Source: Physocladia obscura
Lineage: Eukaryota; Chytridiomycota; Chytridiomycetes; Chytridiales; Chytriomycetaceae
Direction: 5' to 3'
Assembly (NCBI GenBank): GCA_027596945.1
Contig: JADGJH010000443.1
Coordinates: 1-18,509, forward strand
Length of the DNA: 18,509 nucleotides
This document shows positions 1 through 10,200 of this stretch, one piece after another. How positions within the stretch are numbered: the first letter of the stretch is position 1; every line of letters begins with the position of its first letter. The notes under the pieces are model-generated. The model saw nothing but the letters and a program-made list of their open reading frames with translations, was not told where the DNA came from and made no database searches. A program made the translations under genes and the position numbers.

Positions 1-367
1 AGTTTAGGGTGAAACTAAATGATGTAAAAAATTTTGAAGTTAAAAGTTGAAGTTTAATGCTCAAGATGTAAGTGTGAAGTTCAGATCTGAGTGAGAAAAA
101 TGATATACAATTCATGAATTGTCTGACTAAAGAACTGGGGGCAGACATTTTCATAAAAACTTACCCTGTAAATGCACATCAAAACTTACTAGTCTCTTAG
201 GTCTGAGATCCCAACTAACACTCTCTCATAATTCTAATCCTATTCAAAGGAGCAGATAAAGTGCTCAAGACTTCATATTTTTATTTTATTTTTGAGTTTA
301 CGTTGAATAAGCTAATGTAGATTGTACAGATTGGAGGTTTAGTTGAAGAACTGAGACATCAAGAATA
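1..367. other. AT-rich flank with no recognisable gene
   Basis: This stretch lies downstream of the hydrolase stop on the minus strand. No open reading frame of useful length or known domain is seen on either strand. Read on the minus strand it contains a very good 5' splice site (CAGG/GTAAGT, about position 164) followed some 70 nt later by an acceptor-like TTTCTCACTCAG near position 89. The flanking reading frames close quickly. It may be 3' UTR of the hydrolase, a UTR or noncoding exon of a gene to the left, or chance. Confidence 0.4.
280..290 (-). terminator. Candidate polyadenylation signals of the hydrolase gene
   Basis: Two overlapping AATAAA hexamers are read on the minus strand at 280-285 and 285-290, about 80 nt after the hydrolase stop codon. 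That is a normal distance for a cleavage/polyadenylation signal. AT-rich DNA yields such hexamers by chance, so this is only a candidate. Confidence 0.4.
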
Positions 368-1554
368 TTATTTCTTTTTCATCAATTCTGCAACAACCGA
401 TTCCAAAACATTTTCATAAAACAGCTTCCCAATCACAGCTGGTTTGAACATGTTCATGTGAGCCTCAATTTCATCATCACATTTTGGTGCCACTGTATTT
501 CTTGTAGCATCGTAATCAACAGGCACAAAATATTGATCAAATTGAGGCTGTGAATTTAATTTAATAAACGTGTTTCTGACTGGAGTCCTTATAACTTGAT
601 CCTGTTGTTGATTTCCGTTTTTCGGATACATTGTTGTACGAATATAAAAACATCTGAAAGGAATGGGTGAATTTGTAACAGCATCGGTGGTGGCATTGGC
701 ATTATTATTGATGGTTGTCCCTGTCAGACGATTAATGCGTGCGTCTTGGTTGTCGCCCGCCTCCCACAGCGGACCAAGGAATTCAATATGGTCTGATACG
801 AGATCACGAACAGTCTGCGACCGAGATAGAACAGTGACCGCTGTCAATGCCAGCGCAGCCCCTGCAAACTTTGCGGCAGTGCCCCAGAAAGACTTTTGCT
901 GTTGTTGTTGTTGTTGTTGTTGTTGTTGCTGTTGCTGTTGCTGTTGTTGCAGTTGCAGTTGTTGTTGTTCTTCTGGAAATAAAGTGCGCAAACCGGCACG
1001 AGCTCTTGCCACAGTCGAATGTAGTACGACTGTTGGATGCAGTCCAAAAAACGGAGAATCGAAAGCAAGCACGCGAGAAACAGTTACATTATTATAGCCG
1101 TTCGAAAGGTTAGGGTTGCTATCATCACTGTTAAGTGCAGCAGCAACATCAGCACACAAGAGGCCCCCCTGCTCAATGAATAAGATACTGAATGAAAACG
1201 AGGGCAAATAAATACCATCGAGTGTCCCAACAGTACAAGAGTGTTTTCGTCTTTGTTGGATGTTGATTGTTGACTGCGCAGCCACGAAGCAAACTGAGTT
1301 ACACGCTGCTCATTTGATCCGTGCGTATTATATTCGTATTGTCGCACTACCACCTGTGAGTATTCAGAAGGCCGTGCAAGATCCGTGTTTTGTGATTGAT
1401 TTTGCAACACTCTCGAACGAACATGTTCGGGAAAGGAGCAGAAAGATTCGCTACTGCCCAGAAATCCGTGGGCAAATACGAGCGTTAAAACTCGATTCTT
1501 TGGAGCGGGATTCGTCAATTCGGCAGTGGTACTTTCGTGGATGCTACTTGTCAT
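368..1554 (-). CDS. Alpha/beta-hydrolase (putative serine esterase/lipase) with polyQ tract
   Basis: Two exons, 1216-1554 and 368-1168, are joined across a 47-nt intron (1169-1215, GTATTT...GAGCAG, phase 0) to give 379 aa. The intron splits the nucleophile elbow. After splicing the motif reads GHSMGG, with Ser112 as the likely nucleophile. Residues 29-34 (HGFLGS) match the oxyanion loop after the first strand. FDSPFFGLHP (about 149-158) and EAHMNMF near the end (His350 as candidate catalytic His) resemble fungal serine-esterase/DUF676-like proteins, which have a D-T/S-P-F/Y-x-G-L-H-P signature. A 24-residue Gln-rich tract (181-204) and an adjacent Ala/Leu-rich hydrophobic stretch (about 213-227) interrupt the fold. 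The hydrophobic part may contact a membrane. The substrate is unknown. ATG 1554 is chosen because the open frame upstream lacks family resemblance and overlaps the RCCD1-like gene. Confidence 0.8.
896..967 (-). repeat. CAG/CAA trinucleotide tract encoding polyglutamine
   Basis: This is a 72-nt run of CAA and CAG codons on the minus strand, seen as ttg/ctg on the plus strand. It encodes 24 residues, all Gln except two Leu, inside the hydrolase. The mixture of CAA and CAG is typical of a partly interrupted, length-variable coding microsatellite. Confidence 0.9.
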
Positions 1555-1582
1555 GACTAAAAAAAAAATATTTATTTCATGA
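1555..1582 (-). promoter_or_regulatory. 28-bp gap between RCCD1-like stop and hydrolase start
   Basis: Only 28 bp separate the two genes. Read on the minus strand, the gap holds AATAAA (1571-1576), then a run of ten T and TAG, ending two bases before the hydrolase ATG. It must therefore serve as 3' end of one gene and 5' leader of the next. The T-run plus TAG resembles a 3' splice site. A matching donor (GTATCA, first base 1592) would define a 36-nt leader intron starting inside the stop region of the upstream gene. Confidence 0.45.
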
Positions 1583-2675
1583 TTATTGATACGCTGAAAA
1601 AAAATATCGAGTCGAAAACATCCCACACACAACACGATCCAGCATCATGTCATGCGGCAAAATAATTTTTGATTTCTCACAAATATCTGAGATATTAATC
1701 ACAATAGGTCTCTTCACTACCTGCCTGCGACCAGGCAGCAAAACGGAAGATCCACCAAACAATGCGCCCCACTCATTATCGCCCCACCCCCAAATATGAT
1801 CCGCATAACAACCGAAACGGACAACAATTACATGCCTTGGACCACAAAATACACGCACAATGCTATTTCTCCTCTTTCTCTTCACTCCCATTGCATGATT
1901 ATCATCAGAATTATTAAACTGATTTACCCCGTCAAAGTCACAGTTCACTGGTATTGGAACTGCATAGCTGCCGCGTGCAGACGATCGACCAAGCTGGTGA
2001 AGTGAATTCGCACCACTAGACAAAAAAGGCGGTTATAAAAGTGTTCAACAAATTGCATTTGCACACTGACAAAGTATACACAAAGGCATTGTCAACAACA
2101 ACAGCAGAGTATGCAGCAGCACAGGCAACATAAGTCACGCGTAAACCAAGCAACGGCTCAATAGAAGTCGGTGGGAATGCAAGTTTTGCACGAGCATTTA
2201 TTAGTTTGTTTGGTTGCTCTGAGTCAGCGTTGGTTGCGACGCGAGATTCGGGGAGAAGTGAAATACTTGCGTGACCCAGCTGGCCGTGGAATCCTGCGGT
2301 CTCGTCGCCAAATGCAGATACATTGCTATTTGCATCGAGAATAAGAAAATGCGCATACCCACTGTCGATATGGGTTATGTTTGAATCCATCAAAGTCGTG
2401 AATATAGGCGTAGCTTGTGCTGTTTCTTCGCTCAATGCCTTCGCAATTGAACCTGCTGATATTGGTGTTGTTGCTGCGGTTCCTGCAGACAATGGATAAA
2501 ATGATAATTGCCGCCCTTCGGCTACGCATCTCAGCCGTCGCGTCTGCGCTACCAACTTGTGATTATCCTTTTCCCCGATTCCAACACACGCCACCGCATC
2601 ATTACCTGCCCATACTCCACTGGTCCCTTGGGCTGAACAAAATCCAATAAAAACTTGATACTCACTTCGCAACAT
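1583..2675 (-). CDS. RCC1-repeat protein, RCCD1-like
   Basis: Two exons, 2071-2675 and 1583-2015, are joined across a 55-nt intron (2016-2070, GTCAGT...TCTAG, phase 2, creating Phe202) to give 345 aa. RCC1 propeller blades are visible: IDSGYAHFLILDANSNVSAFG...HGQLGH (about 103-135), VACAAAYSAVVVDNAFVYTFG...LHQLG (about 183-211), FCGPRHVIVV...HIWGWGDNEWG (about 258-285) and VVCGMFSTRYFF (330-341). The N-terminal FIGFCSAQG (9-17), the long divergent segment before the first clear blade, and the overall length recall metazoan RCCD1 (about 376 aa) rather than RCC1 itself. Human RCCD1 partners with the JmjC enzyme KDM8. Whether that holds here is inference. Other RCC1-superfamily members, such as ATS1- or SERGEF-like proteins, remain possible. 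Confidence 0.75.
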
Positions 2676-2762
2676 CGTCTGAGTGAAATTGAAAAACAAA
2701 ATTTTGCAATAACACAAACTACCAGCGTTAATAGTATTTTTCAATATTAAAAAAAAAGTTTA
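2676..2762 (-). promoter_or_regulatory. 87-bp gap upstream of RCCD1-like gene; possible leader intron
   Basis: This gap lies between the RING-ligase stop and the RCCD1-like ATG. Read on the minus strand it ends TTTCACTCAG/ACG-ATG, a good acceptor three bases before the start codon. A donor-like CTG/GTAGTT lies 44 nt upstream, giving a candidate 5'-UTR intron at 2679-2722. A run of nine T sits just after the RING stop. No clear TATA box is seen. Confidence 0.4.
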
Positions 2763-5700
2763 TTAAGCGATGGTACCAGCACTATACTTCGTGATATCCC
2801 GCACACAAAGCGGACAAGTCTTATTCAGCCGCAGCCACTCATCTACACACTGTACATGGAAGTGGTGTCCACACACAAGTTTACGCACCTCTTCGCCATC
2901 TTCATAACAAAACAGACAAATCACACACACTGCGTCTTCTGGACCTCCAAGTTCAGTCACAACCTGTCCTGTCACGCTGTCCAGCAGCTGCGGCGGCATT
3001 TTGGCTTGAGTTCCCATTACTCGCGGACGAAGTTGTATTGGTGGATACGGTGGCGGTACCGGCGACGATTGTGAAATTTGCTTCCGTGGTTGTGGCGGCA
3101 GTTGTTGTTGATGATTCAAATCTGGCTCAAACTGTGCCAATAGGGGCGGCGCAACCAACGGCTTCGCAGTCATCATTGATCTCAGCGATGAAGACGAAGT
3201 TGGTAATGATGTCAACGATGGCATTACTCCACCACCTGTGGCACCAATACCACTAACTCCATTTGCAAAAGAATCAATTGGAATCACAACATGACCAGTT
3301 GTTTTTTTTAAACTTGGTCGCGGAGGTAATGCTGTAGAATGTGCTGCAATCGTCGCTGAAGGGCTGCTTGTAATCGCAACTGGCATTGTTGTGGCAACCA
3401 ACGGCGATGAAGGCGTGACCGTTATAGCTGGAGGGTTCGCAATTATACTTTCTTTCGGTTTGGATATCAATATGGGTGCAAGTCGAGGAGTTGGGCGAGG
3501 CGGAAGTACTGGCGCCAATTCTGGAAGGTTTTGTTCAAAACTTGTGTCCGTTAATATTGGACGTGGCGGAAGAATAGGAGAACTGCTTATATGCGGCTGT
3601 TGTTGAAATTCGTTTGACGAAAGTCCGGCAGGTGTTATCTGTGGTGAAAACTTCCCGTAAGAATTGCTTCGCGCTAATGGAGTAATTTCGAGTGTCCTGA
3701 ATGAAAATAAAAGTAAATTAAAATTAAATGAAATTAATAACAAAAGTGTTAAATACCCTTCATCACTTTCAGCTTCCAAAAGATCCTGTGTTCCATATTC
3801 TTGACTACCTCTGCGTCTTTCCTGCATTTCATACGACTGCCAAGAAGGCGCGGACGACGAAATATTTTCTCGAAACGCAGCACCATCAAGTGAATCTCTG
3901 ACCTCGGAGAGAACCCTTTCATATAAAGTTGCCACAAAACCACTTCCACTATTACTTGCATATTTGTTACCGGTCGCAGTTGCAGCTGTCCGTCGATGCT
4001 CCACGCCTGACGATTCCGTCACCGGAAAGGCCGCAGACATTGGATCAGCATATCCACTACTTCTCTTTTTATCGACAACACCGCCACTACCGTCATCCGT
4101 TCCTTGCTTAAAAATCAATATCGGTATATTTTTAATAACACTATCTGGCGCCCCAAGTCCTGCTTTATCTTCATCATCATCGTCAGCATTATTCTGCCCA
4201 TTATTCACGTCTACTGCTGTGAACGATGGGAGCGATGAACCTGTGCGCATATATTTGGCCCACACGAGTACAACAGGCAAGCAAAATACGATTCCAAAAC
4301 ACATGATGATAGGTACACAAACGAGTACATATCCAACAGAAAGGAACGCAAGAGAGCAATAATATAGAAGCGGAGCCGTTCTAAAGCAAGCTGTTGATGT
4401 AAAAACGAACCAATTGCCTACAATGAACCATATCAGGGCAAACGCATCCAGAGTAGATTTTGTATGACCCACAAGTGCACTCAATTCTTTACTCGGTGTT
4501 TGGGGCGATGCTGTTGATCTGCTATGATATTGGTGGCGCTGAAGAAGACGGGATGTTGAAGATGTTTGAGACATTAGAGTCGCTGAAGGTGACGGAGACA
4601 TTGCTTCAAGTACACTATTTGCACTGTTTGATCGTAACGGGGCAGTGAGCGATCGATTAGCATTTTGTGAAGATTGCTGTTGCTGAGGTTGCTGAGATAT
4701 TGGAGTGGTTGCTGTCGGTTCGGCGGAATGTAGGTATTGATAAATGACAAGAGGCAGGCTCAAAATCTCTCGCAAAACAAAAACAACAAGATAAATATCC
4801 AAGTGGGTATCACAAACTTCACCAGTAGAATGCGCAATAAGAAGAGAGAAAGTACCAACAACAATCTAGTTTTCGAAGATAGCTTTAGAATCATGGCAGA
4901 AATTTTTTTCGAGATGAAAATACCTCAGAAACCATAACCAGGCAGGTGGCAACCAACAAAAGTTTTGAATGGCGCGAAATATTATTAAAGTTTGACCATA
5001 CATGTTGCAACCAATTGCGTCGAACTTGAGCTATTCGAGGATCAATAAGGACAGCAGAATAACTGCGAGACCGTGAACGACTATGATGAGCATGTGGCTG
5101 TGATTGAGACCGAGATAAAGAGGGGGGATTGGGCATTGAACGAGGGCGTGAGTGATGACGCGATTGTGAATGCAGTTGTGATGCAAATAACTCCGTCTGG
5201 GACTGTGGACGCGAAAGAATTGTCGGTCGGTGATCAAGTCCATTGTTGGAAAAATCAGACGAGTTGGAGTCGGGGAGAATAATGTCATTTAGGGGAATAC
5301 GGACGGGATGGGGATTCATATTGTGGTTTGCAAAGTAAGAATAGTCGAATGATGAAGATTGCGGGAGCGTATTCGAATGCGAATGTGATGTTGATGGTGG
5401 CAGTGGGGCAGTGGGTGGATAGCGTGGGAGTGGTAAATGAGCGGGCATCGCCACGCCTTTTTTGAGAGCTGACGCAGGATAATACTTTGATATTGGTGGA
5501 GGCGTTGCTGATGGATCCGTTGCCGCAGCAGTCGCGGTTGGTGACGGCGATGATGGTGGCATTTGTTGGATTTGTTGGATTTGTTGGGTTTGCTGCATTG
5601 GCGGAACGCCCAGTGACCCGCGGCGGACTTTAACGGCTGCGACAGTGGTTGCGTTCGTGCTCGAGCTTGTATTCGAGCTTGAGCTAGCGCTGTGCGCGAT

Positions 5701-6144
5701 GGGCCGTCGGCCATCCGCATGCAGCTGGAATGAGTGAGGCATACGAAATGCCGATACGCGAGCTGCTGAGGCGGTGGTGGTGGTGGTGACGGTGGCGGCG
5801 GCGGCGGCGGCGGAGGCGCACGGAGTGACTGACTGCGAGTTTGTGTTTGTGTTTGTCGTTTCACGTACGGCAGAACCAGAACCAGAACCAAAACTCGATT
5901 CCGCGTCGAATGTGTCGCGCGTAAAAATCGCACTGCGCCCAGATCCTCCGTCCGTCTGTTGCAATAATCCATACCCCGTCGGAACTTGTGTCTGTTGCTG
6001 TTGGCGTTGTTGTTGCGGAGATTGTTGTTGCACGGACCGCCGTATTTGCCGTTGATACTCATGCTCGGTACGATTTTGCTCAAACTCCTCTCGTTGGGCA
6101 GGTGGTTGCTGCGGTTGTTCTCGTTGTTTGGCATGTGAGTCCAT
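2763..6144 (-). CDS. Four-TM RING-H2 E3 ubiquitin ligase (RIE1/At1g63170-like)
   Basis: Three exons, 4924-6144, 3757-4865 and 2763-3696, with introns 4866-4923 (58 nt) and 3697-3756 (60 nt), give 1087 aa. Residues 1 to about 385 are disordered (Q, S, P, T rich, with His/Arg/Ser repeats). Four hydrophobic helices follow: about 394-417 (spanning the first splice), 428-451, 547-569 and 573-609, the last segment long. After another disordered Pro/Ser-rich region, a canonical RING-H2 ends the protein: C1034-x2-C-x14-C-x-H-x2-H-x2-C-x10-C-x2-C1074, with Trp in VDEWLRLNKTCPLC. The helix pattern (LDAFALIWFIVGNWFVF then LLYYCSLAFL) and C-terminal RING-H2 match plant RIE1/At1g63170-type membrane ligases. 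Expected role: ubiquitin transfer at an internal membrane; substrates unknown. ATG 6144 is used because the open frame upstream has no earlier ATG. Confidence 0.85.
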
Positions 6145-6193
6145 CGTTCGAGAAAAAATGGGATGATTTGTTTTCAAAGAAATCAAAACGAAT
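6145..6193 (-). promoter_or_regulatory. 49-bp gap between SEN34 stop and RING ligase start
   Basis: No AATAAA, TATA box or splice-acceptor-like sequence is seen here. It is mostly T-rich on the minus strand. The RING gene promoter must lie in this gap, inside the SEN34 gene, or further upstream. Confidence 0.35.
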
Positions 6194-7214
6194 TCAGTTC
6201 TTCACACTCCATCCTGTCCAATCCAACACGACCTTTGACACGCTCCCTGTTTCCGCATCAAACCCGCATAGCATGATTTTTTTCTTTGCATTCCGTCCCA
6301 TTCGTGCATACCCAATAATATCCAACGGTGTTATGTTTTTGGTTTTTGTGTTTGGTACAACCAAACAAACATATGCTGCGTGATACAAAAGCGGATCTCC
6401 TGCGAATTCAATGAAATTTTTAAATTTTCTGTGTTGACGGCTTTTTTTTTCCATTTTTTCCTTAGCAATCACCTTGATACGCCAAAAAGTCAGCACCAAA
6501 CTTGACACCAGATGTAATATAAAATCCAGACTTATGAAGGTGCTCAAAAACTGCAGTTTTTGCTTTCTCGCGTCTCTCGTTATCAGCTCCCACATCCTGC
6601 GTTGCAATACTTCGGACAGCGGCCATTGGAATCAAAACGCACTCCGGTGTATTGGCCCTACTTACATCAGCGTTTTCTGTTGCGATAATACTGGTACGCT
6701 GATTGTGAATATCATTCGATCGCAATATAGAGGATATGGATGAATGCTTTGATTTTTTGAGGCTTGAATTTGTTTTTGGCGTTGCCGGTGTTTTCGATAA
6801 TTGGGTAGGAGATTCCGATTGTCTTGTCGTAAAAATTCGATTATTATGAACCTGTGAAATAACCTGTGCGAGTTGTTCTCTGAGGTACTGTTCCTGTTGC
6901 TGTTGCCGTCGATGTATACCGGTAGTTTCGTCATCGAGGGACAACTCGTACTTCCGGGATAGGCTATTTTTCAAGGAAGCAATGTAATCAACCTGACTGG
7001 GCAGTAGCTGCAAAGGAAGCCCAAAATGCCGATTTTGGTTGGGTAGGGTATGGAAAGTTCCGACGTATGCCCCAACTATATGATCTTCCGCACGTAAACG
7101 CAATGATTCTATTTGAATTTATTCATACATGCGCGGATGTCGATGATCGATGATTATTTCGGGTCTATCACCTGTAGCATCAAAAATAAGAAGCACTTTT
7201 TTTTGATCCGTCAT
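6194..7214 (-). CDS. SEN34: tRNA-splicing endonuclease catalytic subunit SEN34 (TSEN34)
   Basis: Three exons, 7172-7214, 6473-7108 and 6194-6399, with introns 7109-7171 (63 nt, phase 1) and 6400-6472 (73 nt, phase 1), give 294 aa. The N-terminal part (VLLIFDAT / RLRAEDHIVGAYVGT...FGLPLQLLP) matches the SEN34 N-terminal fold. Residues about 90-180 are a charged Ser/Gln-rich linker. The nuclease domain follows: FEHLHKSGFYITSGVKFGADF, then Y225-QGDPLLYH233-AAYV and NAKK266KIML. Tyr225, His233 and Lys266 align with the catalytic triad of human TSEN34 (Y247/H255/K286), with the same 8-residue Tyr-His spacing. Role: the subunit that cuts the 3' splice site of intron-containing pre-tRNAs within the four-subunit SEN complex. 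The second intron falls between the catalytic Tyr and His codons. Confidence 0.93.
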
Positions 7215-7261
7215 ATGATTCGATTATTTTATTTTATTTTTTATTTTTTATTTATTATTGT
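7215..7261 (-). terminator. 47-bp AT-only-like gap: rotatin 3' end and SEN34 leader
   Basis: Read on the minus strand this gap is a near-continuous series of AATAAA-like units (7224-7258) immediately after the proposed rotatin stop and before the SEN34 ATG. It can supply a polyadenylation signal for rotatin and probably an AT-rich promoter element for SEN34. Its presence argues that the two genes make separate mRNAs. Confidence 0.45.
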
Positions 7262-10200
7262 TCAACGAGATGTATGAGAGGCATTAAAACGGGTTTTGGA
7301 AGAAATATGTTTGAGAGCAGCTTTCGTCTGTTGAATTATTTTTTAATTTTTTTTGGTTTTGTTGTCAAGCACACAGGAACACACCTTTTCACTGTCAAAA
7401 GCCAATATTTCAATCAAAGAAGTCAGAGACTCAGCGACAACTGGAGACTTTGACTCTTCAAGTAGTTTCATCAGGCGAGGCAAAAAAAGCTCATCGGCTA
7501 AAAAATGGGGCTTATTTTCTTTTGCCGATGCGAGATTCTGAAGCACAGCAATGCATGCTATGTGAACAGAAAGTGACTTCCAGCCAAGAATATCAACAAG
7601 AAAAGCAAATAAACCTGGACAAAAAAAATTTTTTTTCAGTGTCCGATGAATAATAATATTCAATCAACAACCTTTCGTTTTCATCACGTTTATCTGTCCA
7701 TCAAGAGCAAAAGAAAAGTTACATATTAGTTCAAGAAGTTGCGCAGCTTTTGGTGCATCTTTTTCTTTGACTAGTTTCTTGAGAATTTCAAGACAGTCAT
7801 CCATGAACCCACTCTAAGAATATATTGAAATCATTAGATTTTCTTTTTAAAAAGCTCCCGTCAATGAAAATACCTTAACGAGAACTACGCGAAATTTATG
7901 TTGCAAGACCATAGCTTTTAATACACAAATACAAGCTTCGAAAACTTCGCCAACTTGAGCTTTTGATTTCATCAGTTTTCGAGTGGCATCAAGAATCAAT
8001 AATCCTGGTTTTTGTGTATGCTTTCCCCACAACGGCGAACTATGATTGTTTGAAAAAGCATTATGAATGCAAAGCAATGTTTCAATTTGAATCATGTCGT
8101 TTGTTTCCGTCAAATGCAAGGCGTCTGCTAAATGAGTCGCAATTCCACATGAATATGCCGTTTTCTAAATAAAATAAAGTGAGAAAAATCGGATAAATTA
8201 AATGATCAAGGTATTTTTTGTCAACCTTTGCGTCATTTGATTCTGCAAGTGCATGCCTCAACAAAGAAATATGAAAGTGTAAAGTTATTCGATGTTTCTC
8301 ATTTGTTCTCCCCTGAAAAAAAGAAACTAATAAGCCTAAAAACCCCAAACACACACACACATACACACACCGATTTACAGTTCTTGAGCGCTCCTTCAAT
8401 CTGTGAAACAAGGATTTCGACAAACCCCTTCGAAATAGCGAAATTCTTTGCCGGAGTAAATCGAGCCAGCAGAATCTGCATTGAAATCTTGACGGCCTCA
8501 ATATAAGTCAAGTCAAAGTCGGCCATAACATCTCCGGTCATACAGATGAACGAATAAATAATCTGCTCTCCAAAACATCGTTCTTCAGGCAATATTGAAT
8601 CACTTGCCGCCAAGTATTTATCCATATTTAAGTTCATTGAACAGCCATAATGAAGCGCAAGCATTCTTGAAAGCGCTAAACAAGTCATTTTTTTGAAAAC
8701 AGCCATTGTTTCTGCGTCAGTTTCCTTCTTATTTAACGCAGCGCAGCACAGTCGCACGATTTTAACGCCAGTTTCATCGCGCTCGAGCCATTCTGACAGG
8801 TTTAAAACTTGAAAATTGGAAACAGTCATATTAAAAATTTCTGCAAGTATGCAAAACACGAAAACCAGCGTTCGCGTTGTCACACCATCATCAGTGGCCA
8901 TAATCCAGCTTTCCGAATCCGTGACAAAATTCTTGATGTGATCAAGGAGATTTGTGTTTTCGAAAATGTACAGCCGCATTTGAACATCCTCTAATTCGAT
9001 AATAACTCGCACGATATTCAAAACGTTGCATTGCACCGACTCAATAAAATGGCTATAGCATTGTGTAAATTGTTTCGCTTTCAGGTTTGCTAATACACTC
9101 TGGCTCATTTGAACTTTGTTATCACCATGATTTTTTGTTTGGGTCAGCTCCAAAAAGTTGAAAAAAGCATTCCATGAGTCTGTTTCGCAAAACTTTTGGA
9201 ACAAGACTTTCGGTGCCAAAATACACAGGTTCAGCAATAATTGTGTCAGTGCGTCCATGTAAATGATTGCAAATTTATCACAATCCACAAGCAAAGCTTT
9301 TAGCTGTTCAAAAAATCCACAATTGTCAAATAATTCCAAAAGATCGAGAACCTTGTTTAATGAATTGCTGTCTTCGTCGTCTTTAGATTCATCTTTTAAA
9401 CTCGCTTGAATATCTACGAGACTTTCATCGCTAATCGGAAGCAGCGCAATTTCGCTAATCTTGTTATCGTGGCAGAATGTAATGAGAAAATTATTTATAA
9501 TGAGCAGTGCTTCTTTGCGCAAAGTATAACTTCTTTCGAAGTCAAGCGCAAACAAAAATGCCATATCAAGAAACTGAGGTATTTTCAGACATAATAATGG
9601 ATAACTATCTTTGATGAGAATTAAATTTCCGAGGATACCAAGTCCAGACTTTTGCACAATAATCTGAATACGGTATTTAAAAAAATAATGGTAACATGAA
9701 AAAAATAAAGGGAATAAAAATACTCACTTCATCATCATTGAGTAGTATTAATAGCCATTCAATATCTCCTTCGAAAAGCCAATGGTCACCCCACAACCAG
9801 TCTTTAAACCCTTTTTGAAGTACCACAAAGCATCTGGACAAATTTCGCAACGATCTTGCAACTAGTCGATAGATACTTCTATCTTGATATGTAAATGCAT
9901 TTCCATCGGTTGAATAATTTTGCTGCGAACATCCAATCACAGAAACAAGCAATTGAACAAACGAGGACGCAATCTGTCCAGAAACTGCCGCTACAAACCC
10001 AGAAAACTGTGTAAACTCAAAAAGACACTTCAAACAGCTGATACGATCGGTGTGACTTTTCACGTCCTTGCATTCAAACGAAAATACATGGTATGTATAA
10101 TTTATAAGAGCTTGAAGACAGTTTGAAAGCTGCAATATTCGTGTCATTTCCACTGGACTGGATCGTTTCAGAATTTGTCGCAGCAGGACAATAAGTTCGC

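Noticed and set aside
663..1113. Plus-strand ORFs with poly-Cys or poly-Val runs
   Set aside because: These are the antisense readings of the CAA/CAG polyglutamine tract in the hydrolase.
1216..2015. Fusion of the RCCD1-like gene with the hydrolase through an intron across the 28-bp gap
   Set aside because: The only plausible junction (donor first base 1592 to acceptor last base 1557) runs into a stop a few codons later. Both proteins look complete on their own.
4802..4891. RING ligase as a separate protein starting at MDIYL (4802)
   Set aside because: That codon is TTG, not ATG. The frame continues upstream through a CTAG acceptor at 4866 into the long first exon, completing a membrane helix across the join.
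5316..6134. 272-aa minus-strand ORF in the RING ligase N-terminal exon
   Set aside because: It is a shadow frame of a Gln/Ser/Pro-rich coding exon. The other frame connects in phase to the membrane segments and the RING domain.
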